From positions 4,092,001-4,156,000 of the forward strand of contig NZ_CP067089.2 of the NCBI RefSeq assembly GCF_016616095.2: a stretch of DNA of 64,000 bases, read 5' to 3'. The translations under genes were made by a program, and so were the position numbers. Below the pieces are notes generated by a model. It had not been told where the DNA came from. It made no database searches and worked only from the letters and a program-made list of their open reading frames with translations. Below, one piece after another: positions 1 to 8,936 of this stretch (position 1 is the first letter of the stretch; each line of letters opens with the position of its first letter). The DNA is from Breznakiella homolactica (GTDB lineage: Bacteria; Spirochaetota; Spirochaetia; Treponematales; Breznakiellaceae).

Positions 1-2
1 TT

Positions 3-758
3 GCGGCCCCATTTAAACGGGAAGCCGTAAAGGTATCGGAGCTGATTATCGGCATGAAGTGCGGCGGTTCGGACGGTTTTTCCGGAATCACCGCCAACGC
101 CCTGGTGGGCCGGGTCTGCGATACAATCACCTCATTGGGCGGTTCCGCTGTTCTGACGGAAGTTCCGGAAATGTTCGGGGCGGAACAGATGCTCATGGAC
201 CGGGCCGAGAACGAAGCGGTCTACCGTAAAATCGTAGATCTCATTAACGGGTTTAAACAGTATTACATCTCCCACAACCAGGTGGTGTACGAAAACCCGT
301 CCCCGGGAAACAAGGACGGCGGAATCACTACCCTGGAGGATAAATCCTGCGGCTGTGTCCAGAAGAGCGGAACAGCGATTGTCCATGATGTGTACAAATA
401 CGGCGGGCGGGTAACGTCCCGGGGGCTTCTTCTGCTGGAGGGCCCGGGGAACGATATCGTTTCCTGTACCGTCATGACCGCCGCGGGAGTACATCTTATT
501 TTATTCACCACCGGCAGGGGCACCCCCCTGGGCGCGCCCGTTCCAACTCTGAAAATTTCCAGCAATACCGCGCTGGCGGAGCATAAACCCAACTGGATAG
601 ATTTCGACGCGGGCAGAATGCTGTACGAAGACCCCGCAATTGTCCTTCAGGATTTGCTGAAGCTTATGTACAGTATCGCGTCGGGAACAGCCAGAACCCG
701 GAACGAAGAAAATGATTACCGGGAAATCGCCATATTAAAAGACGGAGTTACCTTATGA
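3..758 (+). CDS. uxaA: Altronate dehydratase, C-terminal part (cut by window edge)
   Basis: The frame is open from the first bases, so the N-terminus lies outside the window. The visible part is the large C-terminal domain of the UxaA/GarD family, which dehydrates D-altronate to 2-keto-3-deoxygluconate in the cytoplasm. Recognition rests on the family motif around KCGGSDGFSGITANALVG near the start, the ENPSPGNKDGGITTLEDKS segment and the later GRGTPLGAPVPTLKISSN stretch. Its TGA stop overlaps the ATG of uxaC by four bases (ATGA), so the two are translationally coupled. Whether the small SAF domain is fused upstream or encoded separately cannot be seen. Confidence 0.9.
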   Translation, partial: AAPFKREAVKVSELIIGMKCGGSDGFSGITANALVGRVCDTITSLGGSAVLTEVPEMFGAEQMLMDRAENEAVYRKIVDLINGFKQYYISHNQVVYENPSPGNKDGGITTLEDKSCGCVQKSGTAIVHDVYKYGGRVTSRGLLLLEGPGNDIVSCTVMTAAGVHLILFTTGRGTPLGAPVPTLKISSNTALAEHKPNWIDFDAGRMLYEDPAIVLQDLLKLMYSIASGTARTRNEENDYREIAILKDGVTL

Positions 759-2164
759 AACCATTTATGGATGAGGATTTTATCCTCGGCACTTCCTGCG
801 CCAGGGAGTTGTTCCACGGTACGGCGAAGCATGAACCCATCTACGACTTCCACTGCCATCTCATCCCGTCTCAAATTGCGGAGAATAAAAAGTTTTCCAA
901 CATTACCGAGATTTGGCTCGGCGGCGACCATTACAAATGGCGGATGATGCGGACCATGGGGATCGATGAAACATACATCACCGGCAATGCCGATCCCTAC
1001 GAAAAATTCCTTGCCTGGACCAGGACCGTGGAAAACCTGATCGGCAATCCTCTGTACCACTGGACCCATCTGGAGCTCCAGCGGTATTTTGATATCCATG
1101 AACCCCTGACGATTCAATCCGCCCGGGATATCTGGGACAGGGCCAACAAAAAACTCCAGTCCGGTGAGCTTTCGGTGAAGGGTATTTTCGAGAAATTCAA
1201 CGTGTACGCCGTGGGTACCACCGATGATCCCGCCGATACCCTGGAATACCACCGGGCCATCGCGGCGGGGACCGCTCCCATCGGTACCATCGGTACCAGA
1301 GTTATACCGTCGTTCAGGCCCGACAAAGCGCTGAATATCGATCTTCCTTCCTTTAAAGAGTATACTGGCCAGCTTTCCGCGGCATCGGGAATCACCATCA
1401 ATTCCTTTGATTCGGTAAAACAGGCTATTGAAAACCGGCTCATGTATTTTATCGAACACGGCTGCCGGGCATCGGACCACGCGCTGGAGTATCCGCCCTT
1501 CCAAGCCGTATCGGATACGGAAGTGGATACAATCGTAAAGAAAGCCCTGAAGGGCGAAGCAATTTCTCCAAAAGAAAGCGACGCGTATAAAACCAGTATG
1601 ATGGTTTTCCTGGCCGGTCTGTATACGAAACACGATATTGTCATGCAGCTCCACATGGCGTCAATCAGGAACAACAACGCCAGGATGTTCAAAATCCTCG
1701 GACCCGATACGGGCTACGACGCTTCCCATGACCATCAGATGAGCCGCGGACTCTCGCTGCTTCTCAACGAAATGGACGTCCGGAACAATCTGCCGAAAAC
1801 TATTTTGTATACCCTTAACCCGAAGGATTATTATCCCATGGCCACCCTCATGGGCTGCTTCCAGGGGCAGGGTGTGTCCGGGAAAATCCAGCTGGGTTCC
1901 GCCTGGTGGTTCTGCGACCACCGGGACGGTATGGAAGAGCAGATGCGTATCCTGGGAAATGTGGGAATGCTTTCCGCCTTTGTCGGTATGCTCACGGATT
2001 CCCGGAGTTTCCTGTCCTATCCCCGGCATGAGTATTTCAGGCGTATCCTCTGCAATATGATCGGCGGCTGGGTTGAGAACGGCGAGTTCCCCAACGACAT
2101 GGAAAAACTTTCCGGGATAGTCCGGAACATTTCCTTCGGAAACGCCAGGGAATATTTTAAGTAA
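755..2164 (+). CDS. uxaC: Glucuronate/galacturonate isomerase
   Basis: A 469-residue protein of normal length for uronate isomerase, which converts D-glucuronate to D-fructuronate and D-galacturonate to D-tagaturonate. The N-terminal YDFHCHLIPSQIA is the metal-binding HxH motif of this amidohydrolase-fold enzyme. The QLHMASIRNNN and LGSAWWFCDHRDGM stretches are typical of UxaC. It overlaps uxaA by four bases and is followed by a clear terminator, so it closes a uronate operon entering from the left. It should connect to the GH28 gene next door, which releases galacturonate. Confidence 0.95.
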   Translation: MKPFMDEDFILGTSCARELFHGTAKHEPIYDFHCHLIPSQIAENKKFSNITEIWLGGDHYKWRMMRTMGIDETYITGNADPYEKFLAWTRTVENLIGNPLYHWTHLELQRYFDIHEPLTIQSARDIWDRANKKLQSGELSVKGIFEKFNVYAVGTTDDPADTLEYHRAIAAGTAPIGTIGTRVIPSFRPDKALNIDLPSFKEYTGQLSAASGITINSFDSVKQAIENRLMYFIEHGCRASDHALEYPPFQAVSDTEVDTIVKKALKGEAISPKESDAYKTSMMVFLAGLYTKHDIVMQLHMASIRNNNARMFKILGPDTGYDASHDHQMSRGLSLLLNEMDVRNNLPKTILYTLNPKDYYPMATLMGCFQGQGVSGKIQLGSAWWFCDHRDGMEEQMRILGNVGMLSAFVGMLTDSRSFLSYPRHEYFRRILCNMIGGWVENGEFPNDMEKLSGIVRNISFGNAREYFK

Positions 2165-2173
2165 GAATGAGGC

Positions 2174-2205
2174 AACGCTGTGCCGTAAAGGCACGGCGTT
2201 TTTTT
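2174..2205 (+). terminator. Rho-independent terminator after uxaC
   Basis: An 11-base-pair stem (2174-2184 with 2190-2200, one G-U pair) with a short loop is followed by a run of T from 2199 to 2205. It begins 10 bases after the uxaC stop and separates it from the convergent GH28 gene. Confidence 0.85.
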
Positions 2206-2287
2206 AAAGAACCGCTCAATTTAAAATTCATTATTCGTGCAGATCAGCGCCCATGTACAGCTGCTATTTATTCTGGTTTATTGTTTC

Positions 2288-3637
2288 CTACACATACAAA
2301 AACGGCTCCGCCGGACCTTCTACCGTTGTATTAATAAAGTTCAAATTCTTCGCGTTGATAATCCTGAAACTCTTTTCCCGGACCGGCGGGATGCCGAGCG
2401 CCATATCCGAATCATCGGGGCTGACCGTGCTTTCTTCATTGGTTGAAAAAATGCAATCCCTGACTGTAATGTTTTCCGCCGGAGATTCCGGGAGGCCGGC
2501 GATAAAACCAGCTGAGGCCAGACAGCCGGTAGCTTTGATATTGACCAGTTCCACATTTTTTACCGAGGGGGTTGTATTGTCGACGGGCTGAGCATCGAGG
2601 CTGAAATATCCGTCTTCCAATGAGGCGCCGCAGCGGTAATACATGTTAATCACGAAGGGGCAGAGGTTTTCGGTCAGGACCAGGTTTCTGAACCGCAGGT
2701 TTTCGATGGCTCCGCCCCGGCTCCTCCTGGTTTTTATCCTGATCCCCCGGTCGGTCCCGCTGAAGGTACAATCCTCCGCCAGCACGTCGAAAATTCCGCC
2801 GGCGGTTTCGCTGCCGATGACGATCCCCCCATGGCCGTCCCCGACGGTGCAGTTTTTTACATGCACTTTCCTGGTGGGCCGGTTCACCCTGATTCCGTCC
2901 TTTCCGGAGCCGGACTTTAAAACAATGCCGTCATCGCCCACACCGATATCGCAGTTGATAATGGTAACATCAGTACAGGAGTCGATGTCGATACCATCGG
3001 TATTCGGTGAATTATGGGGATTGGTGATTTTTATCCCGTCAATGACGATATTGTCGCAGTACACCGGGTGGACCGTCCAGAACGGCGAGTTCGATACATG
3101 GAATGTTTCAAGCCGGATTTTTTTGCAGCTAAAAAACTGGATCGCCGGCGGCCGCAGGAATTGGATTTCCCTGCCGCCGCCGCCGCCGGGCTGTTCCGTA
3201 TACCCGGGATTGAGGGAGGCAATTTTCTTTTCAATGGGATCGACGGGTTCCTTCTGTCCGCTCCGGCGTTTCCGGTCCAGGATTTCCCACCAGACCTGGC
3301 CGCCGCAGTCGAAACGGCCGCCGCGGATGGTAATATTTTCCTGGCCGGATGCAAAAACACAGGGATGCATGCCGTAGCATTCTATGCCTTCCCACCGGGT
3401 AAGGACGGGCTGGTACAGTTCCGGCTCGGGAATGAACCGGACCAGCGCCTTTTCATCAAGTTCCAACGTGGTGTTTGAAAACAATTCGACGGGACCGGTC
3501 ATCCAGGTTCCGGGTCCCACGGTGAGGACACCGCCGCCGGCGTCCCGCAGAGCCTCCAGGGCATTTTTAAACGCGGCGGAATTATCGGTTTTACCGTCAG
3601 GCACACCGCTATACTGATTAAGATCGATACTCTTCAC
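2288..3637 (-). CDS. Glycoside hydrolase family 28 (polygalacturonase-type)
   Basis: A 449-residue right-handed beta-helix protein. All four GH28 catalytic signatures are present: NTD at about 212-214, DD at 235-236, GHG at 268-270 and RIK at 300-302, so it should be active. The family hydrolyses alpha-1,4 galacturonan or rhamnogalacturonan. The start MKSIDLNQYSGV has no signal peptide, which suggests that imported oligogalacturonides are cut in the cytoplasm, fitting the adjacent uronate genes. An AAGGAG ribosome site precedes the ATG. It is divergent from the TIM-barrel gene with 76 bases between the starts. Confidence 0.9.
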   Translation of the reverse strand: MKSIDLNQYSGVPDGKTDNSAAFKNALEALRDAGGGVLTVGPGTWMTGPVELFSNTTLELDEKALVRFIPEPELYQPVLTRWEGIECYGMHPCVFASGQENITIRGGRFDCGGQVWWEILDRKRRSGQKEPVDPIEKKIASLNPGYTEQPGGGGGREIQFLRPPAIQFFSCKKIRLETFHVSNSPFWTVHPVYCDNIVIDGIKITNPHNSPNTDGIDIDSCTDVTIINCDIGVGDDGIVLKSGSGKDGIRVNRPTRKVHVKNCTVGDGHGGIVIGSETAGGIFDVLAEDCTFSGTDRGIRIKTRRSRGGAIENLRFRNLVLTENLCPFVINMYYRCGASLEDGYFSLDAQPVDNTTPSVKNVELVNIKATGCLASAGFIAGLPESPAENITVRDCIFSTNEESTVSPDDSDMALGIPPVREKSFRIINAKNLNFINTTVEGPAEPFLYV

Positions 3638-3677
3638 AACCGGCTCCTTGTCATTTCATAAAAACACATTCCGTAAA

Positions 3678-3706
3678 TTGACTTTACGGATAACCAATTT
3701 TATACT
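3678..3706 (+). promoter_or_regulatory. Sigma-70-type promoter placed almost on the start codon
   Basis: TTGACT (3678-3683) and TATACT (3701-3706) are separated by 17 bases, close to the sigma-70 consensus. The ATG of the next gene is at 3714, only seven bases past the -10 box, so a normally placed transcript would have almost no leader. Confidence 0.7.
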
Positions 3707-3713
3707 GAAGGCT

Positions 3714-4568
3714 ATGGTACAGATTGGCCTGCGGGCCCACGATTTCGGAAAAACCACACCGGAACTTCTGGCAGAGTCCCTGGTATCCTTCAGGCCTGCC
3801 TCTATCCAGCTGGCCTTTGCCAAGGCATTGGTTAACCCGCCGCAGGTTCCCGGAGGCTTAAGCCACGGGTACGCCAACTACATCCGGTCTGTTTTCGAAA
3901 AACAGAATATCAGGATTGCCGTCCTGGGATGCTATATAAATCCGGTCCATCCCGATGCGGATATCCGGAACAGAATGCTGTTGTCCTTTGAGGAACACCT
4001 CCGTTTCGCCAGGGATTTTAACTGTCCCCTGGTGGGAACGGAAACGGGGTCATGCAATCCCGACTGCTCCTGGCATCCCGATACTGAAAAACCGGCGACC
4101 TTCGATCTCTTCTGCAGATCCATCGAACGGCTCCTTACTGCCGCGGAAAAATGCGGTTCCATTGTCGGGGTGGAAGCCGTCGCCGGCCAGCACACCATTT
4201 CTTCCGTCGAGCTTATGGAAAAGCTGATCGAAAAAATGGCATCCCCGGCACTTAAGGTTATTTACGATCCAGTCAACCTTATCCCGGAAACGGGCCTCGC
4301 CGAATCCCAGGAGGCCTTTTTTTCCAAAGCCTTTTCCGCCTTCGGAAAACACATAACCGCAATCCATTCAAAGGATTTCCGGATGGAAAAGGGCCGAAAA
4401 ACCGGAACCTTTCCCACGGGTACGGGCCAGATGGATTATAAATCGTTCCTTAAAATCCTCCTTCAGCAGAAGCCCGGGATAGACATTCTCCTGGAAAACA
4501 GTTCCCCCGCGGCGGCGGCGGAGTCTATGCGGTTTCTCAGGGAGACCGAAGCTCAAGTCCTATTGTAA
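3714..4568 (+). CDS. Sugar phosphate isomerase/epimerase-like TIM barrel
   Basis: A 284-residue protein of the xylose-isomerase-like TIM-barrel superfamily. Visible features include GVEAVAGQHT, VIYDPVNLI and the IHSKDF segment, which carry the Glu, Asp and His residues that bind the metal in this superfamily. The substrate cannot be told, but the position next to GH28 and uxaC suggests a pectin- or uronate-derived sugar. An ATG at 3648 gives 22 extra residues, but it lies upstream of the promoter and the fold starts at MVQIGLR, so 3714 is preferred. GAAGG sits only two bases before it, too close for a normal ribosome site. Confidence 0.8.
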   Translation: MVQIGLRAHDFGKTTPELLAESLVSFRPASIQLAFAKALVNPPQVPGGLSHGYANYIRSVFEKQNIRIAVLGCYINPVHPDADIRNRMLLSFEEHLRFARDFNCPLVGTETGSCNPDCSWHPDTEKPATFDLFCRSIERLLTAAEKCGSIVGVEAVAGQHTISSVELMEKLIEKMASPALKVIYDPVNLIPETGLAESQEAFFSKAFSAFGKHITAIHSKDFRMEKGRKTGTFPTGTGQMDYKSFLKILLQQKPGIDILLENSSPAAAAESMRFLRETEAQVLL

Positions 4569-4672
4569 AAGCAACGGCCGATTCTTCAATGGCTTAAAAA
4601 GGGTAGTTTTTGAACTATTCTGTCCATGGGAAACGGAAACAATCTAAAAAGTCCAAGGCTGCCGGAAAAATC

Positions 4673-5515
4673 CTACAAACGTCCCTTTCCCTTCCGGTAC
4701 GCAAGGGGCGCCTGGCCCGTAATCTTCCTGAAACAGCGTCCGAACTGGGTAATGCTTCCGAATCCGCATTCTTCCGCAATGTCCGACACCTGCCGGCTGC
4801 CTTCGGAAAGCAGCCGGCAGGCCTCCCTGACCCTGAGGGCGTTAAGGTATTCAATAAAAGTATAATGGGTGTACCAGGTAAAGATCCTGCTGATATAGGA
4901 TTCGGAAAAAAGGAATTCCCTGGACAGGATTTTCAGGGACAGAGGGGTTCTGAAGTTACGGTTTACGTAATCTATTATTCTGGTGATTTCCCGGTTTTTC
5001 TCACCCGCAGCCTTTAGGGGACTTGCCGCCGGCGACAGCCGGAAAAGCTCAACCAGTGTATTTGTGAGAATCGCCGAAACCATGGGAACGAAGTGGGCCG
5101 GCTGGCCTTCAATTTCCGCGGCCGCGGAAACCAGCGTACCGGTGATCCGGTCCCGGTCGAATTCGGGCACCGAAATAAGCGGCAGGTCCCGGCGGCTCCA
5201 ATCCTCCAGCACCGGCCGGAGCGCGGCGAAAAGGTTTGTGCCGGTATTATCAAAATAAACATTTATTATGTCGCATTCTTCATTGTATTTATGCAGGGCC
5301 CTGTGCAGAATGCCGGGACCTATGCAGATAAAATCCCCGCCCTTCAATGTTACCGTGCGGTTGGCGTAAAAAAATGTCCTGGTCCCGGAAACGATATACA
5401 TCAATTCCCAGGAAAGATGAAAATGCCTGCTCGGGTTTGTGGACGCCCTGGTCTTCCGTACCAGGGTTATTCCCAGTTCAGAATTGTTCAAACGGAAATC
5501 TTTATTACCGGCCAT
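4673..5515 (-). CDS. AraC-family transcriptional regulator
   Basis: A 280-residue two-domain regulator. The N-terminal half is a cupin-like effector domain (RHFHLSWELMYIVSG, then GPGILHR). The C-terminal hundred residues hold two helix-turn-helix units (SLKILSREFLFSESYISRIF and VSDIAEECGFGSITQFGRCF) ending in the typical FRKITGQAPLAYRK. Such proteins usually control a neighbouring sugar locus, here perhaps the GH28/TIM-barrel genes or the MATE exporter that starts 90 bases away on the other strand. The ligand is unknown. Confidence 0.88.
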   Translation of the reverse strand: MAGNKDFRLNNSELGITLVRKTRASTNPSRHFHLSWELMYIVSGTRTFFYANRTVTLKGGDFICIGPGILHRALHKYNEECDIINVYFDNTGTNLFAALRPVLEDWSRRDLPLISVPEFDRDRITGTLVSAAAEIEGQPAHFVPMVSAILTNTLVELFRLSPAASPLKAAGEKNREITRIIDYVNRNFRTPLSLKILSREFLFSESYISRIFTWYTHYTFIEYLNALRVREACRLLSEGSRQVSDIAEECGFGSITQFGRCFRKITGQAPLAYRKGKGRL

Positions 5516-5605
5516 GACATATTATGCACAGAATTTGCGGAAAAAAGCAATTTATGTACAGATTATTTATTAGAAATCGGCGATATATACTTACAGGAAG
5601 TCCCA

Positions 5606-7009
5606 ATGCAGGTACAAGCGGCCAAAAAAGATGAAGAACGGCGTGATTTTATCCTCCGCGGCAGTATGTGGAAGGTGCTTATATCCATTTCCCTGCCCCT
5701 GGTTTTATACAACGGCATAAACCACCTGTTTGCCTTTCTGGATACGGTGATCGCCTCCAATATAAGTTCCCAGGTGGTATCCACGGTTTCCTTTGTTTCC
5801 CAGATCCATTTGATGTTTACCGCCGTAGGAAGCGGTTTATCCATCGGCGGCGGCATTCTTATTGCCCGGTATTTCGGCGCGGGGGATATGGTTAACGTAA
5901 AGAAACATATCAGCACGGTTCTTTTTCTGGCGTTGATCATCAGCGGTATCCTGCTCCTTGTTTTTATTCCCCTGGCTGTCCCGTTCCTGCGGCTGCTCCG
6001 GATACCCGAAGAGCTCGTGGCCGACGGGGCCTGGTATTTTACCATTCAGCTGAGCAGTCTGGTCTGTATATTTATTAACACCATCTTTTTTTCCACAGAA
6101 AAATCAAAGGGCAATACAAAAATAATTTTATACCTCAATATTATGGTCCTTTCGATAAAACTGCTTCTGACACTGTTTTTTGTATATGTCCTGAAAACGG
6201 GAATGCTTATGCTGGCGGTGGCTTCCCTCATAGCTCATACCAGCGTGACAATTATTGCGGTCATCAGGCTGACCCGGAAAAGCAATCCCTTCAGTTTTTC
6301 CGTGAAGGCCGTGGACCTGTCCCCCAAGGTTATAAAGCCCATTCTTTTCCTGTCCCTTCCGGTATTCACGGAAAAATTCGCCTTTAGTTTTGGAAAGGTG
6401 ATTGTGAATTCCATGAGCGCCGCCTATGGCAGTATTGCGGTCGGCGCCCTGGGGGTTTCGAATAAAATTTCCGCCCTGTCCACCAGCCCGCCCGATGGTG
6501 TGCAGGAGGCGGAGACCTCCATCATCAGCCAGAATCTGGGGAATAACAATGTTCCCCGGGCGATAGCTTTCTTCAAAAAAACGCTGACCTTTAACCTGAT
6601 TTTCGGCATTGCCCTTTTTATTTTGATGACGGTTTTTAAGGACGCGGTCATCGGCCTTTTTGCCCGGGGCGATCCCGTTTTTGCCGCTGAAATAGAAAAA
6701 ATCTACCGGTATGAACGGTATGCCGCCGTTTTTCTTGCCGTCAACACCTCCGTGATGGGGTTTCTGTACGGATTCGGATTAACCCAGGTGGCCATGGTTA
6801 TCAACATTGCCAGGCTGTTCCTTTTTCGTATCCCTCCGCTGTGGATAATCCAGCGGTACACAGCCCTGGACAGCAGCGGCGTCGGTCTGGCAATGTTTAT
6901 CAGCAATGCATTAACCGGAATTACGGCAATTACCGTGTGTTTTTTTGTTATCAGAAAAATGAAGAAGCAGCAGGCAGCATCCGCGGAATTCGTGATGGGG
7001 CAGGTCTAA
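5606..7009 (+). CDS. MATE-family multidrug/solute efflux transporter
   Basis: A 467-residue polytopic membrane protein with roughly twelve hydrophobic segments and the duplicated MATE layout. Visible markers are LYNGINHLFAFLDTVIASN in the first bundle, GSGLSIGGGILIARYFGAGD between helices, and GALGVSNKISALSTSPPDGV with the matching loop in the second half. MATE proteins export cationic or small organic compounds using Na+ or H+. The frame is open far upstream to 5093, but that stretch is the shadow of the AraC gene. The ATG at 5606 follows CAGGAAG and starts the real protein. It is divergent from the AraC gene. Confidence 0.88.
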   Translation: MQVQAAKKDEERRDFILRGSMWKVLISISLPLVLYNGINHLFAFLDTVIASNISSQVVSTVSFVSQIHLMFTAVGSGLSIGGGILIARYFGAGDMVNVKKHISTVLFLALIISGILLLVFIPLAVPFLRLLRIPEELVADGAWYFTIQLSSLVCIFINTIFFSTEKSKGNTKIILYLNIMVLSIKLLLTLFFVYVLKTGMLMLAVASLIAHTSVTIIAVIRLTRKSNPFSFSVKAVDLSPKVIKPILFLSLPVFTEKFAFSFGKVIVNSMSAAYGSIAVGALGVSNKISALSTSPPDGVQEAETSIISQNLGNNNVPRAIAFFKKTLTFNLIFGIALFILMTVFKDAVIGLFARGDPVFAAEIEKIYRYERYAAVFLAVNTSVMGFLYGFGLTQVAMVINIARLFLFRIPPLWIIQRYTALDSSGVGLAMFISNALTGITAITVCFFVIRKMKKQQAASAEFVMGQV

Positions 7010-7102
7010 ATCACCCATTAAAACGGACAAAAACCGCTGGAAACCATACTTTTCCTCTCCCGGAGCCCCTTAGAAATAAAGATATTGGTTATATTAATTA
7101 TT

Positions 7103-7130
7103 TTGCATATATGCATTTCCGTGGTACAAT
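7103..7130 (+). promoter_or_regulatory. Promoter with palindrome before the sensor kinase gene
   Basis: TTGCAT (7103-7108) and TACAAT (7125-7130) are 16 bases apart, with TGG directly before the -10 box (extended -10). A perfect 12-base palindrome, TGCATATATGCA at 7104-7115, overlaps the -35 region and could be an operator. Confidence 0.5.
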
Positions 7131-7154
7131 ATACTTCCTTGGAGCTGAAGTGCC

Positions 7155-8936
7155 ATGAAAATCAAGATGCAGCACAAGATGAATCTCTATTTTCTCATTC
7201 TGATCATTCTGCCTATTGGTCTGCTTTCCATTATGCTCTTTGACTATTACGTTAAAATTCTCGAAGAAAAAATAAACGGTATGACGAAGCAGGTGCTGGC
7301 GCAGACCGCGGGCAGCATAAAAATAATCATGGACAACGCTGTTATGGCTTCCAATATTCTGTGCGTGGATTCCCAGTTCGCCGACAGCCTTTTTAACGCG
7401 GTTAACCAGGAAAACCGGTGGGAACAGTATACCAACGCCATGTATGTGCATAACCAGATCAAGGATATACAGAACGCTGTTCTTTTTAACTACAATGAGG
7501 CGAAAATTTTCGTTATTGATACGGAAGGAACCGTTTATTCCGATATGTCAATCGCCAATACTCCCGGTGAATATGAAACGATACAGCGCAGTCCATGGTA
7601 TAGAAAAACCGTCGAAAAAAACGGATTTATCCACTGGACCTCGCTGGATCAATCCGAAAACATCTTTCAGAACAAAGAGGCGGTCGCCATTTCCCAGCTG
7701 ATCAAGGGGAATAAAACATCACGGAATTTCGGGGTGGTGCTTATCCTGTTTCCGAAAAGCACATTCAACAGAATCCTCTCCAAGGAGGATGAAAACCGGG
7801 AAGACAAAACCATAACGGTTCTGATGGACAGCAATTATTCCGTATTAGCGTACCAATCGGAGTCATACGAAAAGGAAACTGTTATGGGGATGAATTATCC
7901 TTCCCTGATAAACCATGAAAAAGCCGGCCATATTGTCAGCGGCGGGGCTCTGGGTGAACTATTTGTCAATTACGAGGAAATTCCCGGAACCGGTATGACC
8001 TTGGTAAACATAATCAATTACGACGCCATGATGTCGGAAGTGTATGCCCTGCGGAACAATACGTATCTCGTTTCCATTATTATTTTTATTTTAATGATTT
8101 TTCTGGCCGTGTATTTATCCTGGAACGTAACATCCCCGGTTAAGAAACTGGAAAAAGCGATGATGCGGATTCAGGGCAGTGATTTTTCCGCCAGGGTTGC
8201 TATTGGCGGGTGTCTTGAAATTGAAAGTCTGGGAAAAAGTTTTAACATGATGGCAGGCCAGATGGATACGCTGATTCATCAGGTTGCGGAAGAAACCCGG
8301 CTCCGGCAGGAGGCCCGGCTTGAGGCGCTGCAGGCGCAGATAAATCCGCATTTTCTGATTAATACCTTAAACAGTATCCGGTGGATGGCGGCTATCAGCG
8401 GCAATGAAAACGTGTCGGACATGATTTCCAATCTGGGATTGATTCTGGAGGGCAGTATCTATAACAGCCAGGAAGAAATTCCCCTGAGAGAAGAACTGCG
8501 CTGTTTATATTCATATATTGAACTGCAGAAAATGCGGTTCGGAAATCAGTTTGAACTGGTGACGGAACTGCCTGACGCGCTGCTGGACTGCCGGCTTCCC
8601 CGTTTTATCCTCCAGCCAATTGTGGAAAATTCTATCCTCCACGGGATTGCCAGCAGCATGAGCGGTATAATAACAATTACCGGAAAAATTGACGGCCCAG
8701 TGGTTTCGCTGGAGGTCCGCGACAATGGCGTGGGCATTCCGCCGGAAAAAATCGCCGGCATTTTAAGCGGCGAACATGAACGGAAGGGAAAATTATCAAA
8801 CATCGGATTATCCAATGTCCAGCAGCGGATTAAACTCAATTACGGCGAAGCATACGGTCTTGTCATCACATCGGAAAACAGCGGCGGAACATCGGTAATA
8901 ATTACACTTCCCTTATCCCCGGAGGCAGATCTGTGA
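7155..8936 (+). CDS. YesM/LytS-type sensor histidine kinase
   Basis: A 593-residue membrane sensor. It has an N-terminal membrane segment (about 11-31), a long extracytoplasmic dCache-like region, a second membrane segment (about 304-323), a HAMP linker, then the His_kinase module (PF06580 type) with QAQINPHFLINTLNSIRW, where His399 is the likely phospho-acceptor. The ATPase domain shows QPIVENSILHG and VRDNGVGIPPE. Kinases of this type sense sugars or sugar-binding proteins. Its TGA overlaps the GTG start of the response regulator. GGAGCTGAAG precedes the ATG. Confidence 0.93.
   Translation: MKIKMQHKMNLYFLILIILPIGLLSIMLFDYYVKILEEKINGMTKQVLAQTAGSIKIIMDNAVMASNILCVDSQFADSLFNAVNQENRWEQYTNAMYVHNQIKDIQNAVLFNYNEAKIFVIDTEGTVYSDMSIANTPGEYETIQRSPWYRKTVEKNGFIHWTSLDQSENIFQNKEAVAISQLIKGNKTSRNFGVVLILFPKSTFNRILSKEDENREDKTITVLMDSNYSVLAYQSESYEKETVMGMNYPSLINHEKAGHIVSGGALGELFVNYEEIPGTGMTLVNIINYDAMMSEVYALRNNTYLVSIIIFILMIFLAVYLSWNVTSPVKKLEKAMMRIQGSDFSARVAIGGCLEIESLGKSFNMMAGQMDTLIHQVAEETRLRQEARLEALQAQINPHFLINTLNSIRWMAAISGNENVSDMISNLGLILEGSIYNSQEEIPLREELRCLYSYIELQKMRFGNQFELVTELPDALLDCRLPRFILQPIVENSILHGIASSMSGIITITGKIDGPVVSLEVRDNGVGIPPEKIAGILSGEHERKGKLSNIGLSNVQQRIKLNYGEAYGLVITSENSGGTSVIITLPLSPEADL

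Noticed and set aside
5093-5605. N-terminal extension of the MATE gene by 171 codons
   Set aside because: It lies antisense to the AraC gene, is not membrane-protein-like, and a good ribosome site and natural start occur at 5606.
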